A DNA stretch of 64,000 bases, from the NCBI GenBank assembly GCA_964581385.1, contig CAZOOK010000001.1, forward strand, positions 124,001 through 188,000. The letters run 5' to 3'. Each line of letters starts with the position of its first letter. Positions within the stretch are counted from its first letter, which is position 1. The notes beneath the pieces are model-generated. The model did no database searches. It was not told the DNA's origin and saw only the letters and a list, made by a program, of their open reading frames with translations. Position numbers and translations under genes: made by a program. The DNA is from CAZOOK01 sp964581385. GTDB taxonomy: Bacteria; Pseudomonadota; Gammaproteobacteria; Nevskiales; Nevskiaceae. Shown piece by piece: positions 25,447 to 33,497 of this stretch.

Positions 25447-25962
25447 ATGCGTAACCGAATTATCCCCTGCGCCACTCTCGCCATTCTGGCCCTGCCACTG
25501 GCCGCGTCCGCCGCCCATCGCATGCCCGGCCTGTGGCAAAGCACGGTGCAGATCAATTTCGTAAAGGGTGGGCCGCAGATTCCGCCCGCGCAGCTCGAAC
25601 AGATGAAGCAGATGGGCATCCAACTACCGTTCAACAAGCCCATGACGGTGAAGCAGTGTCTGACCGCAGCGGAGGCCGAAAAGGAAGGTACGCCCAACTA
25701 TGGCAACGAGAAGGAATGTCAGCTCAAGAATCCCAAATTCAGCGGAAACACATTCACGGGTGATTTGATTTGCAGTAGCCCCGAAATGCAAGGCACGGGT
25801 ACCCTTAAAGCCACATTTGTGAGTGACAAGAACTACAACGGCGCCATGCATTTCACCGGCACTTCGCAGCACATGGGCGGCCAGGTGGAAATGAACAATG
25901 AATTTTCCGGACAGTGGTTATCGTCGGACTGCGGCAACGTAAAGAGCTTTGCAAAACCCTGA
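25447..25962 (+). CDS. DUF3617 family exported protein
   Basis: A 171-residue periplasmic protein. The signal peptide (MRNRIIPCATLAILALPLAA, cleavage near SAA) is followed by HRMPGLWQSTVQINF, the G-x-W-x-x-T pattern that opens DUF3617 proteins. The conserved cysteines are visible: MTVKQCLTAAEAE, KECQLKNPKF, GDLICSSP and SSDCGNVK. These small proteins bear paired cysteines and occur widely in Proteobacteria with no settled role. ATG 25447 follows CGGAGAATCTT; an upstream ATG at 25393 precedes the signal peptide by 18 unlikely residues. It is convergent with the DUF2970 gene. Confidence 0.8.
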   Translation: MRNRIIPCATLAILALPLAASAAHRMPGLWQSTVQINFVKGGPQIPPAQLEQMKQMGIQLPFNKPMTVKQCLTAAEAEKEGTPNYGNEKECQLKNPKFSGNTFTGDLICSSPEMQGTGTLKATFVSDKNYNGAMHFTGTSQHMGGQVEMNNEFSGQWLSSDCGNVKSFAKP

Positions 25963-25994
25963 ACGATGTTCGAGGTTGTTGAGCGGTTCCTAGA

Positions 25995-26234
25995 TCACAT
26001 TCCTGCGTGCGCAAGCACCAGCTTCACGACTATCCAGACGGTCAGCACGAACAGAATCGTCAGTGCGAGTCCGACACCGATGAAGATACCCGCGCGACCG
26101 TGGCGGAAGTCACGCTCGCGATTCTTTGCGTTCTGCACGCCAAAAAAAGCGGATAACACACTCAAAACGGCCTGCAGCAATGTCGGTGGTTGTTCCGCTC
26201 CGGAGGCGGGTGGTAGCGGTTTGGGATTATTCAT
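25995..26234 (-). CDS. Small DUF2970 membrane protein
   Basis: A 79-residue protein with one transmembrane helix. After a proline-rich N terminus come TLLQAVLSVLSAFFGVQNAK and NRERDFRHGRAGIFIGVGL, the DUF2970 pattern, and then a hydrophobic helix GLALTILFVLTVWIVVKLVL at the C terminus. The ATG at 26234 is chosen because the 14 residues before it are not part of the family. Function is unknown. It lies between the convergent DUF3617 gene and the end of the DUF1329 gene's strand, and may be expressed alone. Confidence 0.72.
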   Translation of the reverse strand: MNNPKPLPPASGAEQPPTLLQAVLSVLSAFFGVQNAKNRERDFRHGRAGIFIGVGLALTILFVLTVWIVVKLVLAHAGM

Positions 26235-26349
26235 CGGCTGGAGCTCGACATTTCGATTCGCGGCTTTGGAAAACAAAAGGCCGCTGGCGCGAATGCCAGC
26301 GGCCCAGTTTACATAACCTGCTACAACATCGGCCGCAATATCAGCTGAC

Positions 26350-27708
26350 CTACTTCGAAGTCATCTTCTGCACGGAAGCTGGCGTGAAATAGTCATCGGA
26401 AAAATCCAGACTCAGATCGTACGGCGCATCTTCGTTGAACGCTGCGGTGACAAAATAGCGCCCGGATTGGAAGTCATAAATAATTTCGGGCACCGTGGTC
26501 ATGGCCTGGATGTTCGCACCGTACAGCAAGTGACCTTCCTGGAATTTGTAGAGCTGATCATGATTGTCGTAGCAATCGATTGCTTCGATGTTCCAAGAAT
26601 CCTCGTCCACGTAGAAGACGCGCTTCTTGAACGTGTGGCTGGCACCGGGCTTGAGGGACGCCTCGACTACCCAGTAACGATGCAGCTCATAGCGCGGATA
26701 GTCCTGATTCAGGTGATGCGGACGAACAACGTCCTTGAACTTGATCGTATTGCCGGCGATCTTATCGGAGCTGTACGGCAGGTAAAATTCTTTTTTGCCA
26801 ACGATCTTCCATGAGTAGAGATCGAGAGCGCCATTGAACATGTCGACCTGATCGTAAAACTGGTTGCCGTCGGTGCCCTCGGCCGGATTGTCGTACTGGA
26901 CCGACGGAGCGCGACGCACGCGACGGATGCCGGGACTGTAAATCCACGACACGCGGCCCTCGTTACCGGTGCCGGAACGGTCGTGCACAAGAATGAACGT
27001 GCCGGCCAGGCGCGGCGGTGCGATGGTGTGGGCCAAATACAGCAGATATTCGCCGTGCCCGTTCGTGAATTCACCGGGATGCTTGATACTGGCATAGATG
27101 AATTTGACGTCTTCGACGATCTTGGTGAGCTGATAGTCACCGTTTGGCTGCACGATCATCTGGTTGTTGTAGCGGCGCACCGCTTCGCCGCGCCACTTCA
27201 GCTTGTGGTTCCAGATCACTTCGGAACCCGTTTTCGGAATCGGGTAAGGGAAACCAAGCTTGCAGTTGTTCAGATCGTCGGTACCGTTCATCTCGCAAGT
27301 GGTCGCATTGGCGATAGTCCCCTTGTAGATTTCGTCCGGGAACGATGCGACTCGATGCGTGGGATACACGACCATCTTGTAGTCGGCGAAATTCTTCAGA
27401 AGCAGCTTGTGTCCCTCGGTGAGCTTGTCGGCGTACTGAGAAACATTGCTCTGCGTGATCGTGAACAGCGGCTTATCGCCATCAACCGCCGGATCGTTCG
27501 GGAACTCGCCCTTGAGTGCTCCACGCTTTGATTCGCCGCCAGTCCACGCGGGGATGGAACCATCCTTGTTAGCTCCCTTTTCGGCACCGATCGGTGTGAG
27601 ATCCTGTCCCAAATGAGCGGCTTCAGCTGCAGATACCTTTGCGAAGACCGGCGGGGCGGAAACAGCAAAAACCACGGTACACACACCCAGTAAGAGTTTT
27701 AACTTCAT
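26350..27708 (-). CDS. DUF1329 family periplasmic protein (LolA/LolB-like fold)
   Basis: A 452-residue exported protein. Signal: MKLKLLLGVCTVVFAVSAPP with cleavage near VFA. The mature start KVSAAEAAHLGQDLTPIGAE and the following GSIPAWTGG are typical of DUF1329. Later blocks GTGNEGRVSWIYSPGIRRVR and RYWVVEASLKPGASHTFKKR match the beta-rich lipid-binding-like fold of the family. In pseudomonads such genes sit next to DUF1302 barrels and RND exporters; none is adjacent here. It may bind or carry hydrophobic compounds in the periplasm, which would suit a sterol user, but that is inference. ATG 27708 is chosen by the signal peptide. Confidence 0.82.
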   Translation of the reverse strand: MKLKLLLGVCTVVFAVSAPPVFAKVSAAEAAHLGQDLTPIGAEKGANKDGSIPAWTGGESKRGALKGEFPNDPAVDGDKPLFTITQSNVSQYADKLTEGHKLLLKNFADYKMVVYPTHRVASFPDEIYKGTIANATTCEMNGTDDLNNCKLGFPYPIPKTGSEVIWNHKLKWRGEAVRRYNNQMIVQPNGDYQLTKIVEDVKFIYASIKHPGEFTNGHGEYLLYLAHTIAPPRLAGTFILVHDRSGTGNEGRVSWIYSPGIRRVRRAPSVQYDNPAEGTDGNQFYDQVDMFNGALDLYSWKIVGKKEFYLPYSSDKIAGNTIKFKDVVRPHHLNQDYPRYELHRYWVVEASLKPGASHTFKKRVFYVDEDSWNIEAIDCYDNHDQLYKFQEGHLLYGANIQAMTTVPEIIYDFQSGRYFVTAAFNEDAPYDLSLDFSDDYFTPASVQKMTSK

Positions 27709-27827
27709 ATCGGTTCTCTCTCCGCGCAGGAATGATTCGCGGCCGTTGCGGCCAGCAATTTGAAAGCCCATTGAAAGCTCGTGAATGCTACATAAAACTC
27801 AAGGCTTAATCCATACGGTAACGTATT

Positions 27828-29246
27828 TTATCCATCCTCCGGCGCGCCAAGGTGATGCAGGAGGCACTGGCGGGCGTTCAATTCAGCGCGCAGCGTGGCC
27901 AGCATGACGTAAGTCCCGGTCAGCCTGCGGTGTAGAAATACGATCTCGCGCGGTGGGATGCGAAAGTGCACCGTCAATGCTGATCGCGCGAAGGCGTTGG
28001 CCGCACGCATCGGCAGATCGCTTTCCTGCCAGCGGTACTCGCCGTTCTTGTTGACAACCTCCGGTGCAAGATCCCCGGGTCTGGCGAAAGGCTCGACGAT
28101 CAGCGCGCACGTTGCGGCGAACGACTCGATTACCGACGCCGGTGCTGTGTCGGGCATCAGTCCAATCGCATCGGCACCGCGGGCAACCTGCTTGTTGTCG
28201 CCAAACAGGGCGCCGAGCACGATTTCGCGATATCCGGCGATGAATTCGCGCGAGAATTCCCGCGTTGCGCCGAAATCCAGCAGGACGATGCGATCCTCTT
28301 TTGCCGTCGCGCCGATCCGCAGCCGGTAGTTGCCGAAGTGCGGATCGGTTTGTACCAAACCCCACTGAAAAAACTCAGTCAGGAAAATATCGATGAATGC
28401 GGCACCGAAACGATTGCGCCGCGCCAGCGGAAGGTTTTGCACATCCTCGTCCTTTACGTGCAATCCGGACTCATAGGTCGTCGTCAGCACGCGGTCGGTC
28501 GAGTATTCCGGAATCACGCGCGGTACTACGAAGCGTGCATCACCGGCCAGCCGCTTTGCGAATTCCTCCGTGTGTTGGCGCTCGCTGACATAATCGACCT
28601 CGTGCAGCAGCATCTCGCGGACCTCCGCAAGCATTGGCCTCAGGTCCAGCCCCTTCGGGGTTAGTCGCGTCATCAGTAGTAGACGCGAAAGCGTGCGGAT
28701 ATCACTGTCAATAGCGTCGGCAACGCCCGGGTACTGGATCTTGACGACGACTTCCAGTCCGTCCGACTTGCGGCGCGCGCGATGCGCCTGCCCCAACGAC
28801 GCGGCGCCGATCGGATGCGGATCGACGTCCAGCTCTGCCAAGCGCCGGTGCCCGAGTGAGCGCTCCAATGCTGGCGCCATCACTTCCCATGCTACTGGTG
28901 ACGAATCGTCCTGCAACTGCGAAAGCACATCGACCGCTTCTTCCGGTAACACATATTGTCCGTACAAAGACAACATCTGCCCGACTTTCATGACACTGCC
29001 CTTGAGCTTGCCCAGCTCCGACGCCAGGATCTCCGCCTGCTGCGCGACGAAATCGCGATTCGCCTCGTCGCGTTCCATGCGGCCGCGGAAGATGTTGCGG
29101 ATCGAGTGCGCCATGATCTGCGTGCCGGCGCCGAGCCCGAGTTTGGTCAACGCGAAATTGCGCTGCAGTGGGCTGGTTTTCAGCCCGGGCATGCTAGGCT
29201 TGTGCCGGCCCGGTGGGCGTCGGTCACCGGGCTTGCGGGTGGTCAT
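27828..29246 (-). CDS. AarF/ABC1/UbiB family atypical kinase
   Basis: A 472-residue protein-kinase-like ATPase. The family hallmarks are present: the KxGQ motif as SVMKVGQMLSLYG (about residue 95), the Ala/Gly-rich nucleotide loop GAASLGQAHRAR, the VAIK-type lysine in EVVVKIQYPGV, and the metal-binding DFG as IVLLDFGATREF, preceded by QTDPHFGNYR. No C-terminal transmembrane pair is seen, unlike E. coli UbiB. Such soluble ADCK-like proteins influence isoprenoid lipids or quinones. The start may be 29192 instead of 29246, which would leave more room before the divergent gene starting at 29267. Confidence 0.85.
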   Translation of the reverse strand: MTTRKPGDRRPPGRHKPSMPGLKTSPLQRNFALTKLGLGAGTQIMAHSIRNIFRGRMERDEANRDFVAQQAEILASELGKLKGSVMKVGQMLSLYGQYVLPEEAVDVLSQLQDDSSPVAWEVMAPALERSLGHRRLAELDVDPHPIGAASLGQAHRARRKSDGLEVVVKIQYPGVADAIDSDIRTLSRLLLMTRLTPKGLDLRPMLAEVREMLLHEVDYVSERQHTEEFAKRLAGDARFVVPRVIPEYSTDRVLTTTYESGLHVKDEDVQNLPLARRNRFGAAFIDIFLTEFFQWGLVQTDPHFGNYRLRIGATAKEDRIVLLDFGATREFSREFIAGYREIVLGALFGDNKQVARGADAIGLMPDTAPASVIESFAATCALIVEPFARPGDLAPEVVNKNGEYRWQESDLPMRAANAFARSALTVHFRIPPREIVFLHRRLTGTYVMLATLRAELNARQCLLHHLGAPEDG

Positions 29247-29266
29247 GAGGATTTCCAGAGGATCAG

Positions 29267-29716
29267 ATGGATAAACTGGCCGATAGTCTACTGTCGGATG
29301 GACGGCGCGACGTAGTCATTGTCGATTGCGCCGACTTGATCGAAGCGCATGTAAAACAGCTACGCGGCCTCAAAGGCATTGCGCTGCGTTCTGCATTCGC
29401 CATGCTGCGAGGGGGCGAAGCAAATGCCGTTCACAATGCCGTCGCGGGCTTGATTCCTGAGTTTGTGCACGCGTTCGAGCCGCTCTATCGGGATTTCCAG
29501 AATGGCAACGTCGATGGCGGCTTCGGCGATTATCTCAAATCACAGCGCAGACGTTCGGTCGATGCAATGCTCGGTGTTACCGATGCACGTTTCGCGAAAA
29601 CGAAAAATTCCACATTGAAAGCGGTTTACCCAAAGGTTCGCGGCACCATTGAAAGCGAACTCAATGCGGTTCTGCCCGGGCTGGCCGAGCTGCTTGAGCG
29701 GCATCTTGTGGACTAG
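29267..29716 (+). CDS. Conserved hypothetical protein (DUF6918-like)
   Basis: A 149-residue predicted cytoplasmic, mostly helical protein without signal or membrane segment. Features: an early RRDVVIVDCADLIEAHVKQL, a middle FEPLYRDFQNGN with GGFGDYLKSQ, and AMLGVTDARFAKTKNSTLKA followed by a C-terminal helix LPGLAELLERHL. I recall the same layout in a DUF6918-type family encoded next to AarF-like kinases, which fits the divergent neighbour starting only 20 bp away. This match is from memory and the function is unknown. It is followed after 20 bp by the rhodanese gene. Confidence 0.6.
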   Translation: MDKLADSLLSDGRRDVVIVDCADLIEAHVKQLRGLKGIALRSAFAMLRGGEANAVHNAVAGLIPEFVHAFEPLYRDFQNGNVDGGFGDYLKSQRRRSVDAMLGVTDARFAKTKNSTLKAVYPKVRGTIESELNAVLPGLAELLERHLVD

Positions 29717-29736
29717 GGCTGACGGAGATATCACAA

Positions 29737-30105
29737 ATGGCAGCACATTCCCCAGGTTTTCTCGCCCTGGTGAACGGCGCGAAGACGCGCATCAAGGAAG
29801 TGCCTGCACACGAAATGCCGGCCATCCTGAAAAATGCGTGGCGCGCGAAACTTATCGACGTTCGCGAAGAGAGTGAATTCGCCTCCGGCCATATCGAGGG
29901 TGCGGAATGGATTGGAAAAGGCATCATCGAACGTGATATCGAATCACGCCATCCCGACAAAAACGAACCGCTGTATCTCTACTGCGGCGGCGGGTTCCGC
30001 TCGGCCCTTGCCGCTGACAATCTTCAGAAAATGGGGTACACCAACGTGTGGTCGATTGACGGGGGCTGGCGCGAACTAAAGGGACTGCTGCCCACTCAAA
30101 AATAA
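29737..30105 (+). CDS. Rhodanese-domain sulfurtransferase
   Basis: A 122-residue single-domain rhodanese. The CH2A motif KLIDVREESEFASGHIEGA opens the fold. The active loop is YLYCGGGFRSALAA with the persulfide-forming Cys83 in a CGGGFRS loop, and WSIDGGWRELK closes it. The 20-residue extension before the fold has no export signal, so it is cytoplasmic. Sulfur donor and acceptor are unknown. Gene order (AarF-like gene, DUF6918-like gene, rhodanese, transaldolase) has short gaps on the plus strand, consistent with a small operon from 29267. Confidence 0.88.
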   Translation: MAAHSPGFLALVNGAKTRIKEVPAHEMPAILKNAWRAKLIDVREESEFASGHIEGAEWIGKGIIERDIESRHPDKNEPLYLYCGGGFRSALAADNLQKMGYTNVWSIDGGWRELKGLLPTQK

Positions 30106-30153
30106 TGGTGTTCGCGCACTGTGCCAGGCTTACACAACACTCCGGAAACAACT

Positions 30154-30801
30154 ATGAAATTCTTTCTCGATACCGCCGACACTAAAGAACTGCGCGAAGC
30201 CGCCGCTTCCGGGCTCGTCGATGGCGTGACCACCAATCCCTCGCTGATCGCCAAGACGGGTCGCAAGCTGGACGAGGTCGTCAGGGAAATCGTGCAAATC
30301 GTGGATGGTCCGATCAGCGTCGAAACGGTCAGCACCGATGCCGCCGGTATGATTCGAGAAGGCAAGGCCTTCTCGCAGGTGCACCCGAACATTGTGGTCA
30401 AGTGCCCGCTGACTCCGGAAGGTCTGAAGGCGACGAAAGCACTGACTGCGCAGGGCCACAAGGTCAACGTCACCCTATGCTTCAGCCCAGTGCAGGCATT
30501 GCTCGCGGCCAAAGCCGGCGCCACCTATATATCGCCGTTCGTTGGCCGTCTTGACGACATCGGCCACGACGGCATGCTACTAGTCCGCGAAATCCGGCAA
30601 ATCTACGACAACTACGGCTTCAAGACGCAGTTGCTCGCAGCGAGTCTGCGCCATCCGTTGCATGTGCTTGAGTCCGCCAAAGCCGGCGCCGATGTTGGCA
30701 CGCTGCCGTATAAGGTGTTTCAGCAGCTGTTCGAACATCCGCTCACGGATATCGGCTTGGCGAAATTTCTGGCGGACTGGAAGAAAGTGCCACAAGGTTG
30801 A
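30154..30801 (+). CDS. tal: Transaldolase / fructose-6-phosphate aldolase family
   Basis: A 215-residue small transaldolase (TalC/FSA type). It starts MKFFLDTADTKELREAA, has VTTNPSLIAKTG, and places the Schiff-base Lys83 in IVVKCPLTPEG. NVTLCFSPVQALLAAKAGA and ISPFVGRLDDIGHDG follow as expected. Length and order match the decameric short subgroup rather than TalB. It moves dihydroxyacetone units in the pentose-phosphate pathway; the choice between transaldolase and FSA activity cannot be made by eye. ATG 30154 is supported by the conserved N terminus; an upstream GTG adds 11 poor residues. Confidence 0.9.
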   Translation: MKFFLDTADTKELREAAASGLVDGVTTNPSLIAKTGRKLDEVVREIVQIVDGPISVETVSTDAAGMIREGKAFSQVHPNIVVKCPLTPEGLKATKALTAQGHKVNVTLCFSPVQALLAAKAGATYISPFVGRLDDIGHDGMLLVREIRQIYDNYGFKTQLLAASLRHPLHVLESAKAGADVGTLPYKVFQQLFEHPLTDIGLAKFLADWKKVPQG

Positions 30802-31050
30802 CGGCGCATTTTCGCTTGCGTTCAGTATGTTGCGCGAGGAAAGCAGTCGAGATTTTTATATCTACCGACACACCCTGCAGTTCGGTGCTCCGTCCTCAAG
30901 TTTTGCCGCCCACCTGACAAACGGCTGCAACCAGCGGTTGACTGGTTCGCACCCAATTGGGGTAAGCTTGATTCCATAAAAGTAGCCGCGCATTACAAAT
31001 ACAAGCGGCTCTTCAAGAATATTTGGTGGGATAACTGAGGAGAGGACTAA

Positions 31051-32673
31051 ATGCAGTCAAGAAGCCAGTCAGGCCATTTGTTCCGTGGCGTTGTACGGAA
31101 TTTGGCTATCGCAAGCACCGTGACAGTATTGGGCGGATATGCCGCCATCGCACAGGCGGCCATCGGTACCGGCAGCTCCATGCAATGGCCGGTGTGGGGC
31201 GGAGGCCCGCTCAACAAGGGTTTTGCTCCGAATGAGACCGTGCTGAGTCCGACGACGGTAGGCAATCTCAAGCAGAAGTGGGTTTTCACCACTGGGGGCG
31301 CAGTAGCATCGACGCCGACCGTGGATGGCAACTACCTCTATGCCGGAGACTACAAGGGCAATGTTTACAAAATAGACCGTACGGCTGGCACCCAGGTGTG
31401 GGCGACGAATCTTTCGACCATCCGCGGATTGAAGAGCTCCTCTTATACGCGCAACTCCCCGGCAATTACCGACACGACAGTAATTGTCGGCGATCAGTCG
31501 ACCGGGAACGTCATCGCGCTTGACAAGACCACGGGCAAGGAAGTGTGGATGTTAGATATCCACGTCGTCGGCCCGGGTCACATTACCAACTCGCCGATGG
31601 TCTACAACAATGTGGTCTATGTCGGCGTGGCATCCATCGAAGAAGGCACCGTTCTGTTTGAAGGAAAGAAAGGTCCCACCTTCCAGGGCAGTGTGTGGGC
31701 AATCAATGCCACCACCGGCAAGGAAATCTGGCACAAGATGACCGTGCCAACGTCCACGCCAGGGTATACCGGTGCCGGCGTATGGAGCAGCCCCATTGTT
31801 GTCGACGCGGCGCGCGGCTCGCTTTATGTCACAACCGGGGATAATTATTCGGTACCGGCCAGTGTGCAGAGCTGCTTGAATGCCCTCGGTGCGAATCAGG
31901 ATCCTTCGGATCCGGCCACGCTCGACAAGCAGGTGGGCTGCCTTGATCCGCAGGATTACGTCGACTCGGTCGTGGCGTATGACATGACCAACGGCAATGT
32001 GAAATGGGCGCGGCGCATGCAGGGTGCGGACGCCTGGAATGCGTTCTGTGTTATTGGCTCGGGGAAGAAATGCCCATTCACAGGCGCCACGGACTGGGAT
32101 TTCGGTTCGGGCCCGAACCTGATCGATGCCACGATCAACGGCCAGCATAAGCAGCTGCTGGGTGCCGGCGAGAAGAATGGTATCTATTGGGCGCTTGATC
32201 CCGATACCGGTGCCACCGTATGGCACACCATGGCCGGTCCTCCCGATCTCGAAGGTGGTATTGAGTGGGGCGCTGCGACGGACGACCAACGCGTTTATTT
32301 TGCCGAAGCCAATTTTGCGAATGTCAACTTCACCCTGAAAGACGGCAGCACCTGGAATCACGGTGTTATAGCAGCATTGGATGCCGCCACTGGCAACATT
32401 CTGTGGCAGACCAAACCGCCCTATGCTTCGGGCAAGCGCGGCCAAACCACGGCAGGTGCGTTATCGGTTGCCAATGGGGTCGTTTATACCGGGACTGCCG
32501 GTGGCTTTTTCCTCGCCCTCAATGCCAAGACCGGCGCGCTTCTCTGGAGTTTCCAGAGCGGCGGCGCTGTGGTTTGTGCACCGTCGATCGTCGATGGCAC
32601 GCTGTACTGGGGATCCGGCTACGTGGCCCTTGGAAAATCAAACAATCAAATTTACGCGTTCTCGACGCAATGA
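31051..32673 (+). CDS. Secreted PQQ-type beta-propeller protein (polyvinyl-alcohol-dehydrogenase-like)
   Basis: A 540-residue exported protein with an N-terminal signal ending near residue 36 (IAQAA). It is built of eight or so propeller blades, each ending in the tryptophan-docking pattern, for example NVYKIDRTAGTQVW, NVIALDKTTGKEVWM, SVWAINATTGKEIWH and FLALNAKTGALLWSF. The order, with MQWPVWGGGPLNKGFAPNE at the mature start, resembles PQQ-dependent polyvinyl alcohol dehydrogenase. No CxxCH heme motif is present, so the fused cytochrome domain of many relatives is absent. It likely oxidises an alcohol in the periplasm if PQQ binds. The ribosome site GAGGAGAGG precedes ATG 31051. Confidence 0.8.
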   Translation: MQSRSQSGHLFRGVVRNLAIASTVTVLGGYAAIAQAAIGTGSSMQWPVWGGGPLNKGFAPNETVLSPTTVGNLKQKWVFTTGGAVASTPTVDGNYLYAGDYKGNVYKIDRTAGTQVWATNLSTIRGLKSSSYTRNSPAITDTTVIVGDQSTGNVIALDKTTGKEVWMLDIHVVGPGHITNSPMVYNNVVYVGVASIEEGTVLFEGKKGPTFQGSVWAINATTGKEIWHKMTVPTSTPGYTGAGVWSSPIVVDAARGSLYVTTGDNYSVPASVQSCLNALGANQDPSDPATLDKQVGCLDPQDYVDSVVAYDMTNGNVKWARRMQGADAWNAFCVIGSGKKCPFTGATDWDFGSGPNLIDATINGQHKQLLGAGEKNGIYWALDPDTGATVWHTMAGPPDLEGGIEWGAATDDQRVYFAEANFANVNFTLKDGSTWNHGVIAALDAATGNILWQTKPPYASGKRGQTTAGALSVANGVVYTGTAGGFFLALNAKTGALLWSFQSGGAVVCAPSIVDGTLYWGSGYVALGKSNNQIYAFSTQ

Positions 32674-32710
32674 TCGGTTTCGGGTCCTGAAGTAGTAATG
32701 AGCAGCCTCA

Positions 32711-32738
32711 AACCCCCGGAGATTTCCGGGGGTTTTTT
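32711..32738 (+). terminator. Intrinsic terminator after the propeller gene
   Basis: AACCCCCGGA-GATT-TCCGGGGGTT makes a 10-bp stem with a four-base loop, followed by six T. Confidence 0.9.
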
Positions 32739-32792
32739 ATGTGTTCCGCCGTCGAATATTCATCGGACGGTTTCAGTTAAAGGAAGAAAGCA

Positions 32793-33302
32793 ATGAAAAA
32801 GAAGATGTTTGGAATCCGCAGTCGAATCGTCGCCGCACTCGTGGGCAGCGGCATCGTTTCCTTCTCCGCACTGGCTCCATCGCTGGCGTCGGCCGCCACC
32901 CCATGCGACGACACTTGTACGATCGCCGCTGCACAAAGCTATCTTGATGCGCTGGTATCGCACAACGCGCAGCAGGTGCAGTTTGCCGACAATGTCCAGC
33001 GTGTCGAGAACGGAAAAATCACTGGTTCCGGTGCCGATTCGATGCGCTCGGATCTTGAAAAAGGGTTCCGGTTTAAGATCATCTTCAATCTGCGCGATGA
33101 ACAGATCATGGTCGACGGCGATGAAGTCTTCGCGCTCTATTCACTTGATACCGGCAAGATCGGCAATACCGGACGGCAGCTGGCGACGGCAAGGGTCTTC
33201 GAGCGATTCCGCGTCGTCAATGGCCTGATCACGGAAATCGAAGCTTCTTTCCATGCCAAGGCTGGCGAGGTGCCGCCGCCAGTATGGCCGGATCAGCAAT
33301 AA
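32793..33302 (+). CDS. Exported SnoaL/NTF2-like protein
   Basis: A 169-residue protein with a signal peptide (residues 1-35, hydrophobic VAALVGSGIVSFSALAPSLA, cleavage near ASA). The mature part begins TPCDDTCTIAAAQSYLDALV, with a likely disulfide pair, and reads as a cone-shaped NTF2-like fold: AQQVQFADNVQRVENGK, FRFKIIFNLRDEQIMVDGDE and ARVFERFRVVNGLITEIEAS. Relatives annotated SnoaL-like or DUF8021 are secreted with oxidoreductases. It follows the propeller gene after a terminator, so it probably has its own promoter. A role in steroid or alcohol oxidation is only suggested by context. Confidence 0.62.
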   Translation: MKKKMFGIRSRIVAALVGSGIVSFSALAPSLASAATPCDDTCTIAAAQSYLDALVSHNAQQVQFADNVQRVENGKITGSGADSMRSDLEKGFRFKIIFNLRDEQIMVDGDEVFALYSLDTGKIGNTGRQLATARVFERFRVVNGLITEIEASFHAKAGEVPPPVWPDQQ

Positions 33303-33388
33303 GAAACGCCTAGTGACCTGATCCGAGCGATCCGTCTGATTGATTGGATTGGTCGCTCGAATCGAGCCGCCTTCTGGGCTAGGGCAAG

Positions 33389-33425
33389 GCCGCGGTTGTG
33401 CCGGCAGCACCGGAACAACCGCGGC
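33389..33425. terminator. Strong stem-loop between convergent genes
   Basis: GCCGCGGTTGT and ACAACCGCGGC form a perfect 11-bp stem with a 15-nt loop that itself contains CCGG..CCGG. It sits between the SnoaL-like gene (+) and the hsaA-like gene (-). No T-run follows on either strand, so it may be a two-way weak terminator or a 3'-end protecting hairpin. Confidence 0.45.
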
Positions 33426-33497
33426 AACTTTGAATTCCCCGCGTCAATTCATCACCGTTTCGCCGACCCATAGACGGCCGTTTTCCCGATCCACTGA

